Below, one piece after another: positions 1 to 11,291 of a stretch of 64,000 nt of DNA. The position numbers were made by a program, and so were the translations under genes. Each line of letters opens with the position of its first letter. The stretch's first letter is position 1. The DNA is from Xylogone sp. PMI_703 (lineage: Eukaryota; Ascomycota; Leotiomycetes): contig JAJTUQ010000001.1 of the NCBI GenBank assembly GCA_021399445.1, positions 8,432,001 through 8,496,000 on the forward strand, read 5' to 3'. The notes beneath the pieces are model-generated. The model saw only the letters and a list, made by a program, of their open reading frames with translations, was not told the DNA's origin and searched no databases.

Positions 1-1758
1 TATCGATCTCGAGGGATGGAAGCGCAGGGCTGGCATCAAAAGGACGGCAAATTCGTCCGGATTTGGCCTGCCAGGACATAGTGACCGAAAGGAATTACTA
101 AGTCGAATTGGGTGCGAGAAACAGGTTGATTGAGCCTTCGCTGAGAAGCTAGATTCGAGATGAGAGGAACTATTTTTTTACTTGCAGAATCGGTCTTCGC
201 GCCGTTAGATGTGATTATAGAGCCGCCTTCTGTCACTAGGGCTCCCCTGAGCCGAGTGGGATATCAATCCAAGCATAAAATTATGTTGTCGCTTGTGGAT
301 AGCTCTTGGGCATTACTCTAGGCAGGTTAATGCCTGGTTTCGTGGCGGCAGGTTTGGAAGTGACTACATCTGGAAAAGGACTTACCAGGTCTAATCCTTA
401 TGCTATCTCCTTTGCCCTCTATTCGTGGTATTTCTTTTGATTGTTGCCTTAGGGTGACCCAAGTATTATATAGAACGGGTCAAAATCTATCATATATCCG
501 CTGTTTTCCTTCTGCTCTACCGATCCCGTTGGTACTTTCACATAACAACTAATGTCCCTAGGCAAGGGCTCTTCCACAGGACCTTCTAATTCCCAAAAGT
601 GATGTGATTGTGATCGTGACTTCAATAATAATCAAATCTATCATCCGCTGTAGAGTTTATAAACGGTGACCAGTAATCAGCAAAGGGAGATCTTCATTTT
701 CCCTATGACACTTGTTCACTGTTCGTATTTTGCCATCCTTTTGAAGTTAAATACTGGCAACCCTTCCGCAACAACCAAAGGACTTACTATGTCAGAACAG
801 TTACGCTAGAATAATTACAGCTGTGCATACGAACCGTAAATAACTACTGCCTCAGTAGTCAGGAGAGGCATGCTATGGTGCGGCCATTCTATTCCTAATC
901 CCTTAGTGTAATTCCCACTATTAATCGTAATGCAATTACACTGTAACATAGTTAAATTCAATCAATTCTTTGATATTTTACCATAATCGGGCTACTGTTC
1001 CAATATGTTGCTAGATAGAGCTCTTATTTTCTGTTATCACCCTTCATTTAGAGGTGTCTTATCTCATTATATCCCTGCCGGAATAGCAACGCAGATTGTT
1101 GATTTGACTCGTTTCCAGCAGGCTTTAATATCTAAGGCTGCGGTGGGTAGAATCTATATAGAACCCTAATAATAATAATAATCTCCGGGTCGGGCCTGGA
1201 GAGAGCCTAATGTGTACACTAATTCTTTCCCTAGCGGTTAACTACTAGTCGTATGTATACAAACATGTTAAAGCAGTTAGTAGTTGCACCAGAGGCTGTC
1301 GTGGTTCTAGAATTTTATTAGTATAGCGTTGTTAGGATTGGATGCATGACCAAAAGCACTGCCGCGACGACTTCAGTTATGTTGAAAAAAGATCCTCTTT
1401 CTGTAAATACGTACTCTGTGGCTGGCGGACTCGTATTTAAATGTGAGAGTGTACAGTACTAAATCAACGAAGCTCATTCCCGACAGAGTAGAGGGATCAG
1501 AATTCGACTACCTAGTGTATATGCTGACTACTGGCAACGGAGATTGAGATTTTTGTGCTGGGGAAGTAGTTGGAGCTCTTGTAATTCTATTCGATCTATT
1601 TGACGTGCTTTGGACCATTAAAATTTTAGTGATATCATGCTACGCCAAAAAAAGAAGCAAAGGACCGGACTCAAGTTCTCAAAACCATGGATTTCTTACA
1701 GCAATTAACATTTGGCCACCCCAGTACTTGCGGATAGCTGAGCTTAGGATCTTCGGTT
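1..1758. other. AT-rich intergenic region, no supported gene
   Basis: No open frame here carries a recognisable domain. The first 240 bases contain a short minus-strand reading frame that could be the 5' part of a gene running off the left edge, but no protein-like continuation can be fixed. The rest is AT-rich with many stops in all frames and a small (AAT)n run near 1170. It includes the 3' flank of the P450 gene. Confidence 0.5.
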
Positions 1759-3641
1759 TTAATCCAACAAAACTTTACATCCTTCAGCACTTGACACCAC
1801 AATTGTAAGAGATTGCTTCTCTTCCCCTGGTGGAACAATAGGTATTCCAGGCGGCAATCTGAGCTTAGGAAATGTCTGAATTATTCGTATAATTGTATAC
1901 GAAGCCTCTGTTATGGCAAAATCCTCTATAATTCTCATTAGTTCGAGCTCTCGATATTGAGAATAGCTATACTGCAAATAATTACGTACTTCCTAGGCAT
2001 AGCCTGGGTCCTCCATGGAAAGGCATGAAACTAAATTGACCAATATTTTCGAGCCCCGGCTCCAGCCACCGCTCGGGACGGAAGCTATTTGCATCTTCAC
2101 CGTATGTGCTCTTGAGTCGATGCATGTGGTAGACTGAATAGCCAACCCCGGTGCCTTTTGGTATGAGGACCGGCGATTTGCCATCCGGACCACCTCCACG
2201 TGGGAGAATTGTTGTTTTAGCGGCTACACGGACGTTCACTGGAAGTTGTGGATATAGTCGCTGTGCTGGGTAGAAAATAAACGAGTGAGTAAACGTTGAA
2301 ATCAGTGGCTAGATGGCAAGTTGGACTTACTTTCGTTCATCACACAAGTGAGATACTTCATTTTGTTAATTTTCGCCCTGGTGAATTGGGTTGCACCTTC
2401 GGTTACAGACTCGATCTCGGAACGAAGCCTTGCTAAAACCTCAGGGTGTCGCACGAGAAGGAAGAATGTCCAGGATAGCAGACACGCTGTGGTATCTCTT
2501 CCTGCAATTAGCACATGGATCAATTGGTCCCTCACGAGTGCTGGGTCGCGCATATTCTTGTAAAGGTCAAGGATGAATGGATGTCTCTGCGATGCTTCTT
2601 CCTCGCCATTCTTTTCCATATCCTCCAGGGCAAGCTGGACAAAGTGATTCGCATATCTTTTAATAATAGCACAGGATTTCTTGAACTTAGCGGGTTTATA
2701 TATCCATTCAAAGTCAGTTAGACGTATCCTGATCGCGCTGACATAACTGGCATGATCGAAAGCCTTCTCAAACGTATCCGTTTCTTCAATGGACAAAGTG
2801 GAAGCGGGCTCTCCAAAGAGGAGAGCCGTTGTGGTAGTCAGGGTAAAGCGGAACAGATATGGCTGCAGATCCACCTCGCCACTCGTCGAGCGGAGCTTGA
2901 ATATCAGGTCCTCCACATAGTCATGGAAGACCTCGAAATCTTGACGGTGAATTCGGACAAACTGAAGACGGAGTAACTCTCGCGAGTGCTTCCAAGGGAA
3001 GCCATCTTGCGTAAAAATACCTTCCCCGATCATCGGCATGAGTCCAGGTCGCCGGGAACCCATGTACCAATCTGTTTGTGAACTTCAGACATGGGATCTG
3101 CCAAGATGGAGATCGGATACATACCTCCAAAGTTGGTCTGCAGCATGGCTTCCACATTCTTAGGGTCCGCAGTGAGATAGCCTTGACTTCCAAAGAGTCG
3201 CATCGTCATGTTAGGCCCCAGCTTGTCGAAGAATTGACATTGAAACAATAGTAGTCGCTGGTCTGGCAAGGCATCGTATTGCTTTTTGAGAATATCCAGC
3301 CCCAAGGGCCATTTGTACGGAATCCACGTTTCCATGGGCAAGCAGCCATGCGCCGCACCAAATGCTTTGTCACGCTAACCTTGTCAACTCCACCGACTCG
3401 GATTACGACAATGTAGGATAGCTCTTACGGCGTATGTGCGCCAGCCTTGTACCACATGATACAGCAGGTAGCTGAGCAAGACGACTGCAAACGACGCGCC
3501 TATGGTACGCCCATTTTGTTCTACAGGACCATTTCCGAAGAAGCCCTGAGGCCACTGGGGCAGGCTCATGATGTAGGAGACGAAACGATGGAATATGTGT
3601 AAGAGTGATGGCGACCAGCCGTCCGGGGCGGAAAGAACCAA
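1759..3641 (-). CDS. CYP52-like cytochrome P450 (alkane/fatty-acid hydroxylase type)
   Basis: Five exons on the minus strand: 3641-3429, 3374-3125, 3071-2331, 2265-1990, 1925-1759, giving 548 aa in one frame. Introns are 53-65 nt with GTAAGA, GTATGT, GTAAGT and GTACGT donors. The N-terminus has a hydrophobic anchor (about residues 49-63, [15 protein letters not shown]), which implies an ER membrane protein. All P450 hallmarks are present: I-helix AGRDTTA (about 344-350), ExxR as ETQR formed across the third intron, FRPERW, and the heme loop [10 protein letters not shown] with the Cys ligand near residue 490. The phrase [20 protein letters not shown] is typical of the CYP52/CYP539/CYP63 clade, which hydroxylates n-alkanes and fatty acids at the omega position; the actual substrate is inferred only. 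It looks intact, and its length matches the family (500-550 aa). It has no co-oriented neighbour. Confidence 0.9.
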
Positions 3642-3770
3642 CTATCTATCCCTCTCTCCCCCCCTCCCTTGGTGGAAATGGCTCACTTTTATAAGTTTTC
3701 ATAAATCACAATCTATTGTAGCCTGCATAAATGGTTTCGCTGCAGTTTCAACGGGCTCGGTTAAAAATAA

Positions 3771-4245
3771 GGGAATACTTAAATACACCCAGCGTTTACC
3801 TATTTGCACCCAAAATCGCCGACATCGGTTGTTGCACAGACCACTTTCCCTCATCAAAACTTTGAATCAAGACTTCAGATATTACGGATATCGGATTATA
3901 CAATATAATTAAACCGATTTAAGAGAGTATTAATCTAGTAATTATCCAAAGTTGTGAATTGCACGTCAAGTCTTATACAAGCCCTACAGGCTCAGGCCCT
4001 ACAAGGCTTCGCTTACAGCCCATACAGTACGGTACAGCCCATACAGTACGGTACAGCCCATACAGTACGGTACAGCCCATACAGTACGGTACAGCCCATA
4101 CAGTACGGTATAAGCTATTAGAGGCTGTAGATCGCCATAATCATAGAATGTTTAGTGCATTTCGTTAGTAAATAGGCTGCGCAGCAGCCGATGTCGGCGA
4201 TTTTGGGTGCAAATAGGTAAACGCTGGGTGTATTTAAGTATTCCC
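3771..4245. mobile_element. MITE-like element, copy 1 (475 bp, about 59-bp TIRs, 8-bp TSD)
   Basis: The left end (3771-3829) is a near-perfect inverted copy of the right end (4187-4245), running from GGGAATACTTAAATACACCC to GCCGACATCGG inward. The element is flanked by an identical 8-base direct repeat, AAAAATAA, at 3763-3770 and 4246-4253. There is no transposase frame inside. An 8-bp duplication is the size made by hAT transposases, although TIRs this long are more usual for Mutator-like elements, which make 9 bp. The inner part carries a 19-bp minisatellite. A second member of the family lies at 30415-30897. Confidence 0.85.
4015..4109. repeat. 19-bp minisatellite, five perfect copies
   Basis: The unit ACAGCCCATACAGTACGGT repeats five times without a mismatch, filling the centre of the MITE-like element. 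The same GTAC-rich motif appears once, in the opposite orientation, inside the second copy near 30580-30600. The array therefore expanded within this one insertion. Confidence 0.95.
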
Positions 4246-5117
4246 AAAAATAAACGTAAAATGCCACCCAACATTTCTGGTAGCGAATTACAACTGATTT
4301 CTGCTAATCAACAGTCACCCATCCTTCTAATAAATGGAAATCCACCAAGAGAGCCTGATATTGAAATATCATATGAACCAGAGTGGACTAGCCAGGCCGC
4401 AGTCTATATTATAGATTTAATCATGATTACCTCTGTACGTGTAGATACTTTTTCTTGTCTATTCCATTTTTTACATGAACTTCACAAATTACCAAACGCG
4501 TACACAGCTAATTAGAGTGCTACCTAATTAGGTGCAAGAGAGCAGACAGACTATCCGGCCCCTTGCACGCCAAGGAATCCAGGCTGCAGCGCGCACCACT
4601 GGCAGCGGCCTTCACAGTTTGGAAGCACCAAAGACCAGTGCTACAATCACGCCCGTTCCACGCCCGTCCCAAGTGATGGGCTTGATGGGCATCAGAAACT
4701 GTGCCAAGCCGGGCTGAAGGCGGGGCTGAAAGACGGTGCTGACGTAAGCACACCCCGCTGTGCATGTGGTTGGGTTCTCAGTTCACCCGGGCCAATGATT
4801 AGCCGCTGGTGGGCCCGGGGCTACTTTAGTATCCGCAAGCGTGTCACAGCCTCGTCTACTGGTAGGGGCCCGCGAGCCTCTTTCTACCTACGCCCTCACG
4901 GCTCTAGGAATAAATAATTTCCCGTTATGAAGGGATCACGACTCGTTACACCTTATTTATGGCGGTTGGCGTTTTTATTACTTCTTGCTTTGCTAGGAGG
5001 GGAGAGGGGCTGTTACTGTAAAAAAGAGCGGGCTCTGCATTAGGTGGTGGTGGGATTTGAGCTCCTTACGGATGGTCGCTGGTTGCGAGGGAACTGATGG
5101 CAGGATTGGGCAGCACA
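4246..5117. other. Intergenic region, partly GC-rich
   Basis: Just right of the element a plus-strand frame (to about 4515) is open for some 85 codons from an ATG at 4261, but it shows no domain I know and may be a gene relic split by the element. The stretch 4540-4880 is more GC-rich than its surroundings and holds only shadow frames. No RNA gene could be supported. Confidence 0.35.
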
Positions 5118-5217
5118 CTCATCGGTGCAGCTATATCCACTCACAACCCAGGGTGAAATTTAACTGAGTCGATGAGTGGACTTAGTGGTTGTGAGTGAAT
5201 ATAGCTGCATCTATGAG
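5118..5217. repeat. 30-bp imperfect inverted repeat upstream of the NLR gene
   Basis: Arms 5118-5147 and 5188-5217 match as inverted copies in 27 of 30 positions (CTCATNGNTGCAGCTATATN...CACTCACAAC), separated by 40 bases. The right arm ends about 240 bases before the receptor start codon, so it lies in the promoter or leader. It may be a small transposon footprint or a hairpin in the 5' UTR. Confidence 0.7.
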
Positions 5218-5455
5218 TGGATTTAGCTCAACCCAAAAAGATTTGTTCCGCTTACGCTCCCTCCCTCCACATCCGCCAAACTCTCGTCCGAACTTCCACA
5301 CTGTGCCACTCATGTGCTTCTCTTCTCTTCGCTTCGCAAACGGAAGATGGCTCCTCCCTCATCCTCTTCGCCCTCCTCCTCCTCCTCTACGTCTACGCCT
5401 ACCTCTACGTCTACGTCTGGTTCCAAAGCACGAGATATGAATATTCACATTCAAG

Positions 5456-8400
5456 ATGGATCCTTTCTCCATCACTATCGGTGTTGTTTCACTAATCCAG
5501 GTCACCAACCATGTTTACAAGCATCTCAAGCGGCTGAGAGAAGCAGTTGGCGAGGCTGAAGGAGATATTGCATCCTTGTGGAACGAGATTCAAAACTTGG
5601 AAAGGGTGAATAATTCAATCAACCACCTATACAGCGAGGAAGTCGTACTATGGTCGAGGGACTCTTCGGAAATACCAGGCGCGACTCGGGATCTGTGGCA
5701 AGGCACGAAAGAGACCTTGGGGGAGTGCCAAGCGACCATGGAGAAACTGAGGTCAACCTTAGAAACAATAACGGATAAGGATGCTGTCGGGGAAATGGGA
5801 CGGCGTGACAGGATCAGGATGCAGTGGAGAAAGCATTTCAAGGATGACCAGCTGGACAAGCTGCGGCATGATCTCACAACACACCGGGAGAAGTTTAATG
5901 TATTTTGCAATGCGCTAACGCTGTTTGTATTTTACTTCTAGTGATAAGAATTGCAACTAACACTGATAGATCATACTCCAAGAAAGGTTCTCAAGTCTCC
6001 CAGGAGATGCTGGATGTGGGATTTAAATTACAGAGACAACTGTTGTCACTACGGTCGAGACTTCCTTTCCCCGACGAGGAAGTGGTAAGCACTCTCTCTC
6101 TCTCCCTCTCTCTCTCTCCCTCTTTTTATTTATTTATATATATTAGTAAACTCACACGATCTGATGTGGAAATACAGTTACAGGGCCCTCTTAACTCTGC
6201 AGAAGCTGTGGGAAAGTTGATAGATATGACCAAGTATTTCAACCCCCCCAAGGGAGTTTCGAGCACATTCACGGGAAGAAAAGCCTATTTGGATGAACTT
6301 AAGCAAGCATATGATTCGTCATTTCTTTCCGATGAAAATGATTTCCCGCAAAAACGCTTTGTTGTGTGTGGCCTTGGAGGCTCGGGCAAGACACAGTTTT
6401 GCTGCAAATTCGCCTCCGACTACAAGCATCGGTAATTCTCCTTCAATCCCATTGACAATTCTGTGTCTAAAGGTCTGTAGGTTCTGGGGTGTCTTCACAA
6501 TTGATGCCAGCTCGCACCAAACTGCTCGGCAGAGTTTTGTGAAAATTGCTGGGATGGCTGGGATTGAGACGAAAGATGAACTCGCGGCCATGAATTTGCT
6601 TTCAACTTCCAAGCATCCTTGGCTGCTACTTATAGATAACGCAAACGATTCCAAATTGGATATCGAGAGTTACTTCCCAGATGGTGCAAAAAGCCTCATA
6701 CTCATAACTACCCGCAATCCTCTAATGAGGAGACACGGCACACTCGGCAAAGGCTCCTATAATTTTAAGGGACTGGATGAAGAAGAGGGTAGTGAGCTCC
6801 TTCTTAAAGTAGCTGATCAAAAGCTTCCCTGGACGGAGCCAATAAAGGGCCGGGCTTTAAGCGTCACCAAGACGCTAGGGGCTCTACCGCTTGCGCTCAT
6901 TCATGCTGGCCAGGCTATTAAGGCTGGATACTGCGAGTTGAAAAACTATCTTATCTACTATAACGAAAGTTGGGATATAATCCGCCGAAGTAAACCAGTG
7001 CCTAACAGTGAAGACGATGTCATGGAGGTATTTTCAAGCTACGAAGTTGTGTTTCGCGGACTTGAGAGTATGGAACAACAAAAATTTAGCGACGCAGTGC
7101 AAATACTCAAGCTGTTCTCTTTTCTTCACCATGAGAATATCCCGTTTGATGTTTTGACTGCGGCTATCACACACTCAAGGATAGAGCGGGAGGCGTACAA
7201 GCAAGACGTAGAGTCAGGTGGGCCAGACCGGAACGGACTCGAGAAGCTATTCGGCATTGTCCTGCAGCCTAGGTCATGGCCAAAATACGTTCGAGAACTT
7301 GCCTCCGCAGTGTTGGAACCTCTTACAAGCCGAAACTTCACTATCTTGCCAACCTTCTTACGAGATGCTGAGTTATCAACCGCTGGCAATGACTTGGAAC
7401 ATTGGCGTATGCGACTATTCAAAGCTTTGAATGAGCTTCATAAGCTATCGCTGATTACTCATGATGATACCACCGACAGTTATTCCATGCATCCCCTGGT
7501 CCATAGATGGGTGCGTGAAAGGCCCGAGATGAAAATCAAAGATCAAGCGGTTTGGTGTGAAGCCGCAATGACGCTCCTCTTGAAATGCATTCTCCTCCCT
7601 CCATTAAGCGACGAAGTAAAGTCCCATAAGGACTTGCTAACACGACTTCTACCTCATCTTTCTGCGGTAGAGCAGCACCAGGAGAAAATATGTGATGAAT
7701 TTGCGACCAAGCAAAAAAGCCTCAGAAGGCCTTGGCCGTCATTTAATTCCGGAATGCATCCACAGAAGGCATTGAGGTTGGCAAAATCTAGCGTTGTGTA
7801 CTCATATTGTGGGTATTTTATAGATGCAGAGAAACACCAGCGAGCGGTCATGGAATACGTCTGCAAGATGCGGGGTCCGGATCACCCAAGGGCTATACAG
7901 ATTACGCTTGCACTTTCTGGAACCTTGTGGCGACTATCGCGCCACAACGAAGCGGCCGACCTCCAGTATCAGCTTTTGCAAGTCTGCATCAAATCCCTTG
8001 GACAAGATCATCCTAAAACCCTCCAAATCATGGACTCTCTTGGTGTGTCTCGCCGCGGGCAGGGTCGATTTGCAGAATCCTTAGAGCTTCACAGAGAAGC
8101 TATTCGGAGAATGGAATCGAAATTACCAGAAGATGATCCAGCGGTTTTTCATGCTATGGCCCATCTTGGCGAAACCCTTTGGTTCTGTTTTAAGTTTGAA
8201 GATGCAAAACAATATCAAGAAAAGGCTGTGGCGGGTTTGCGACGTATCTTGGGTGAAAGAGATCTTGAAACTCTTGTCGCAGTAGAGAACCTGGCCATGA
8301 CTTACGTGGAACTTGGTACTAGATATCTTGAGGCAGACAAAGAGCTGGCTAATCGTTATCTATACGATGCCCACAAATCCATGCTATTGGTCGTTGAAGA

Positions 8401-9049
8401 GCGCAAAAAACAGCTTGGAGAAAACCCTTACACCTGGCTAGCAAAGGTTCATCTCGCACGAGTCAAAAGTGTAATAGGAGACTTGGGTGAAGCAGAAAAT
8501 CTAATAAGAGATGTGATGCCAATAGCCGTGGGATACCTGGGTGAAGACCACTTAGGTGTCCTTGCTGGGAAAAAAGATCTTGCTAATATACTTATCAAGC
8601 AGAAGCGGTACGAGGAAGCAGAAGAGATATTGTTGGACATCTCAAATTTAAAGAAATACTCTAAGACTACGACAGATTCCGGATGGCACCCTGATCAAAC
8701 TTCGGCATTATGGAGCCTCGTGGAGTGCTACCAAAAGCAAGGGAAAGTTGGTGATAGTCTCCGAATATGCGATGGCCTTTGTGAAATGATAGAAAAAGTC
8801 CGTAAGAGCAGAGCAGAGAGCAGAGCAAAAGCAGAAAAGAGCAACAGTGGCAACTCAGAGAGGATTAGTACAAACACGGACACGAGCAACATATTTTTGC
8901 AAATGGTACAGGATAAGAGAGCCGAATTACAGGCCACTACAAGCACGCTTGCCCTTGCTCTTGAGTCCGGGGTAGAAGCTGTTAAACATCAGGTAGTTGT
9001 GCTGGAGGTTAGTACAGCTATTGTGAGCTCTGACACTCAAGTTATTTAA
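5456..9049 (+). CDS. NLR-like STAND receptor: HeLo-like N domain, NB-ARC, TPR repeats
   Basis: Four exons: 5456-5922, 5970-6084, 6178-6431, 6481-9049, giving 1134 aa. The first 160 residues start MDPFSITIGVVSLIQVTNHV and match the fungal N-terminal domain of STAND proteins (HeLo-like signalling domain). The nucleotide-binding part follows: P-loop GLGGSGKT (about 258-265), Walker B-like WLLLIDNAND (about 331), sensor-type ILITTRNP (about 353) and a GLPL-like GALPLAL (about 425). About residues 705-1000 are TPR repeats of roughly 42 residues carrying G.DHP motifs, the ligand-sensing half. The tail is Lys/Ser-rich. Such proteins act in fungal self/non-self recognition and incompatibility; the trigger here is unknown. 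Intron 2 (93 nt) is a multiple of three and open, so retention would lengthen the protein; its acceptor could also be 6183. Confidence 0.88.
6091..6121. repeat. CT microsatellite in NLR intron 2
   Basis: A (CT)n run broken by CCC steps fills the start of the second intron of the NLR gene, just after the donor GTAAGC at 6085. It is the polypyrimidine-rich core of an in-frame, stop-free intron, so its length variation would not disrupt the frame only when it changes by threes. Confidence 0.8.
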
Positions 9050-10150
9050 GTTTAAAGTTAAGGGTCGCTTATGTAAAAAGTAGGCAAATCGCGGGGTGGG
9101 CAATTCGTCGGGAATACGTGTAAAGAATAAAGATTAATGGTTTCTGAGCTAATAGTGATTCAGTCAACCGTAACCAGCGGCTAACTATGTATCTAAGTGA
9201 AGTATGACAAATTTCAATATGATAAGTTTACTAGCACGAACCTATATGGTATATATTGCTTTCATTTACCCAGCCCTGATTGCTAATCTATATGTCTCGA
9301 TTTCTACCTTTTTCTACATCACTTAAAGCTGGCACGCGACATAGAATCGTATATAGGAATTTAACTTCTATTATAGTAATAACTGACGTGGCCAATTTGG
9401 TTTCGAGCATTGTAGAGTAACATAGCGAGGATGAGTAATACGTTATACGTTCAGCCAATAGCACAAACAGCGGTCCGACCCGGAGGACCCCTAGGGCCAA
9501 AAAGAGTTCTTATTTTAGACTTAGTGCGATGTGGCTAAGACAAGCAATTAAACTCGACATCTCTACGGTCTTGTTCCCGTTGTTGATTTTAATTCCTGTT
9601 TTAATGTCTGGATACAGTTGTTATTGACCTGGACCCTAGCATCATCCCTCTGGTCTTTTCAGATAGTGGTACAATTGGAACTCAAATCGTTCTTCTACAT
9701 TTCATACTAATGCAGTTTAGGGATTCCCCCACTGTCGATTATATTATCTCTTAGGCAAGGTTCGGTGAAGAAATAGTAGTTATAGTGTATGAGGGCATTC
9801 TTAATCCTTCCTCGTACCTTGATACTCCGGCTAAGTATGCACATAGGTTTGATTATCAGGCGCACGTCACTGAATTTTCACCTTCATCTAGTTACCTTTA
9901 TATGGACAACTCACAATTGGTAAACCAGAAACCTGTTGGAAATATTTGTATCGCAGGAGTTCGAGGACTGAATCATCCTAATAGTCTACTAATGAGTGGC
10001 TATCATTCTATTAGTAGGGTCTCGGCGTGAACTAGACGGGTACGCATTATATCACGCTACGCTAGCTATTCCCTTGACATATTATGATCTGTGTTTCCGA
10101 CAAACTCTGTTGCTGAACTGAAGTTCTTCGTCGCCGTCGAAATTGTTAAT
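9050..10150. other. Intergenic region between NLR and CFEM genes
   Basis: AT-rich sequence without a supportable gene. A plus-strand frame at 9785-10030 (81 codons) has no recognisable domain. The last 100 bases are the leader of the CFEM gene. Confidence 0.5.
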
Positions 10151-11291
10151 ATGAAGCTCGCAAGAGCTGTTGCTGCTCTTGAGCTCATCACTCTCGTTTC
10201 CGCGCAAACCGTTTGCAATTCTCTTGCCTCTGCTATCCCATCATGCGGTGTAAGCTTTCTCTATTGAGGCGATTTTATGGCTGCCTGTATTTCGACGAAA
10301 CTGCTAATTCTCTCTTCAGCTTGATTGCATTAGTTCTGCTGGTTCTGCTGCTGGCTGTACCAAAGGAGATTACCTATGCGAGTGCAATAACGGTCAAGCT
10401 ACAACCGTCCAGACTGCTGTTCAACAATGTATCCTCTCTGCCTGTGATTTACAGGCCGCTCTTGCTGTTGGTTCCTTAGCTGATGCTGTTTGTTCTTGTG
10501 CTACAATTGCCGCCCGTGAGCAAGCTTCGACTACTTCTCCCGGGCCCATCACTTCTGTTTATGGGCTGTCTGCTTGTAGTTCTCTTGCTTCTGCTATCCC
10601 ATCCTGCGGCGTAAGTTCCCGTGCCTATCCTGTCGAAGTAATGTGGCTATCAAGCATTTCCAAGAAGTACTAATAATATTTTCAGGCGAAGTGTATTAGC
10701 TCTGCGGGCCTTGTCGCTGGATGTAGCAAAGGAGATTACCTATGCGAGTGCAATAATGGTCGATCTACGGCTGTCCAATCTGCTGTCGGGGATTGCCTCC
10801 TTTCTGCCTGTGGTATTCAGAATGCTGTTGCTGTTGCCTCTTCTGCTGACGCCGTCTGCTCTTGTGCTACATCTGCTGCTCCTACATCAGCTTCTACCAC
10901 CGCCACTACTACCTCTTCTTCCGCCTCTGGTGTAGCATCTACTTCATTGCCTGGACCCTCCAGCTCAAAATCTTCGCTATCTACCGGTGCCAAGGCCGGA
11001 ATTGGTGTAGGCGCCGGTATTGGAGGAATACTATGCATAGCTGCATTGGGGTACGTCTTTTTCCGGCAAGGCATGCGATTTGCCACAAAACCTACCACGC
11101 CACCAGCTACTAGTACCGTGGAGAAACCAGAGCTTGATGCTGAGGCATCAGCACTGAGGGACGCAAGCAGGAGGGGGCTGTTACATGAAAGGGAAGAATT
11201 TGTACTTGGCGGACCGAAATCGTCCGGGCTTGTTGAATTGGATGGTGCAGAGATAGGAGTTAGAGATCACGAGCTAGAGGCAGGGAGATAA
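10151..11291 (+). CDS. Double-CFEM transmembrane protein
   Basis: Three exons: 10151-10249, 10320-10610, 10686-11291, giving 331 aa. A signal peptide (MKLARAVAALELITLVSAQ) leads into two CFEM domains, about residues 22-95 and 119-190. Each shows the Cys pattern of the fungal extracellular CFEM fold: PSCG..C, GC.KGDYLCECNNG, AV..C.LSAC and VCSC. A Ser/Thr-rich linker is followed by a Gly-rich membrane segment (about 234-256) and a charged cytoplasmic tail of about 75 residues, an arrangement of CFEM proteins that are membrane-spanning rather than GPI-anchored. CFEM proteins bind heme or act as surface sensors or effectors; which one applies here is not visible. Both introns are phase 0 and lie at the same place in the two domains (after PSCG), so the second domain arose by exon duplication. 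Confidence 0.87.

Noticed and set aside
36..236. A minus-strand frame at the left edge as the 5' exon of a gene
   Set aside because: Possible donor and acceptor sites exist (GTAAAAAAAT, CTGGCAG) but no choice gives a protein I can recognise, and too little sequence remains before the edge.
4520..4765. Overlapping frames on both strands in GC-rich DNA
   Set aside because: They shadow each other, have no domain and no splice-linked continuation.
5040..5070. B-box-like GATTTGAGCTCC as a minus-strand tRNA
   Set aside because: The T arm does not pair properly and no matching acceptor, D or anticodon arms are found.
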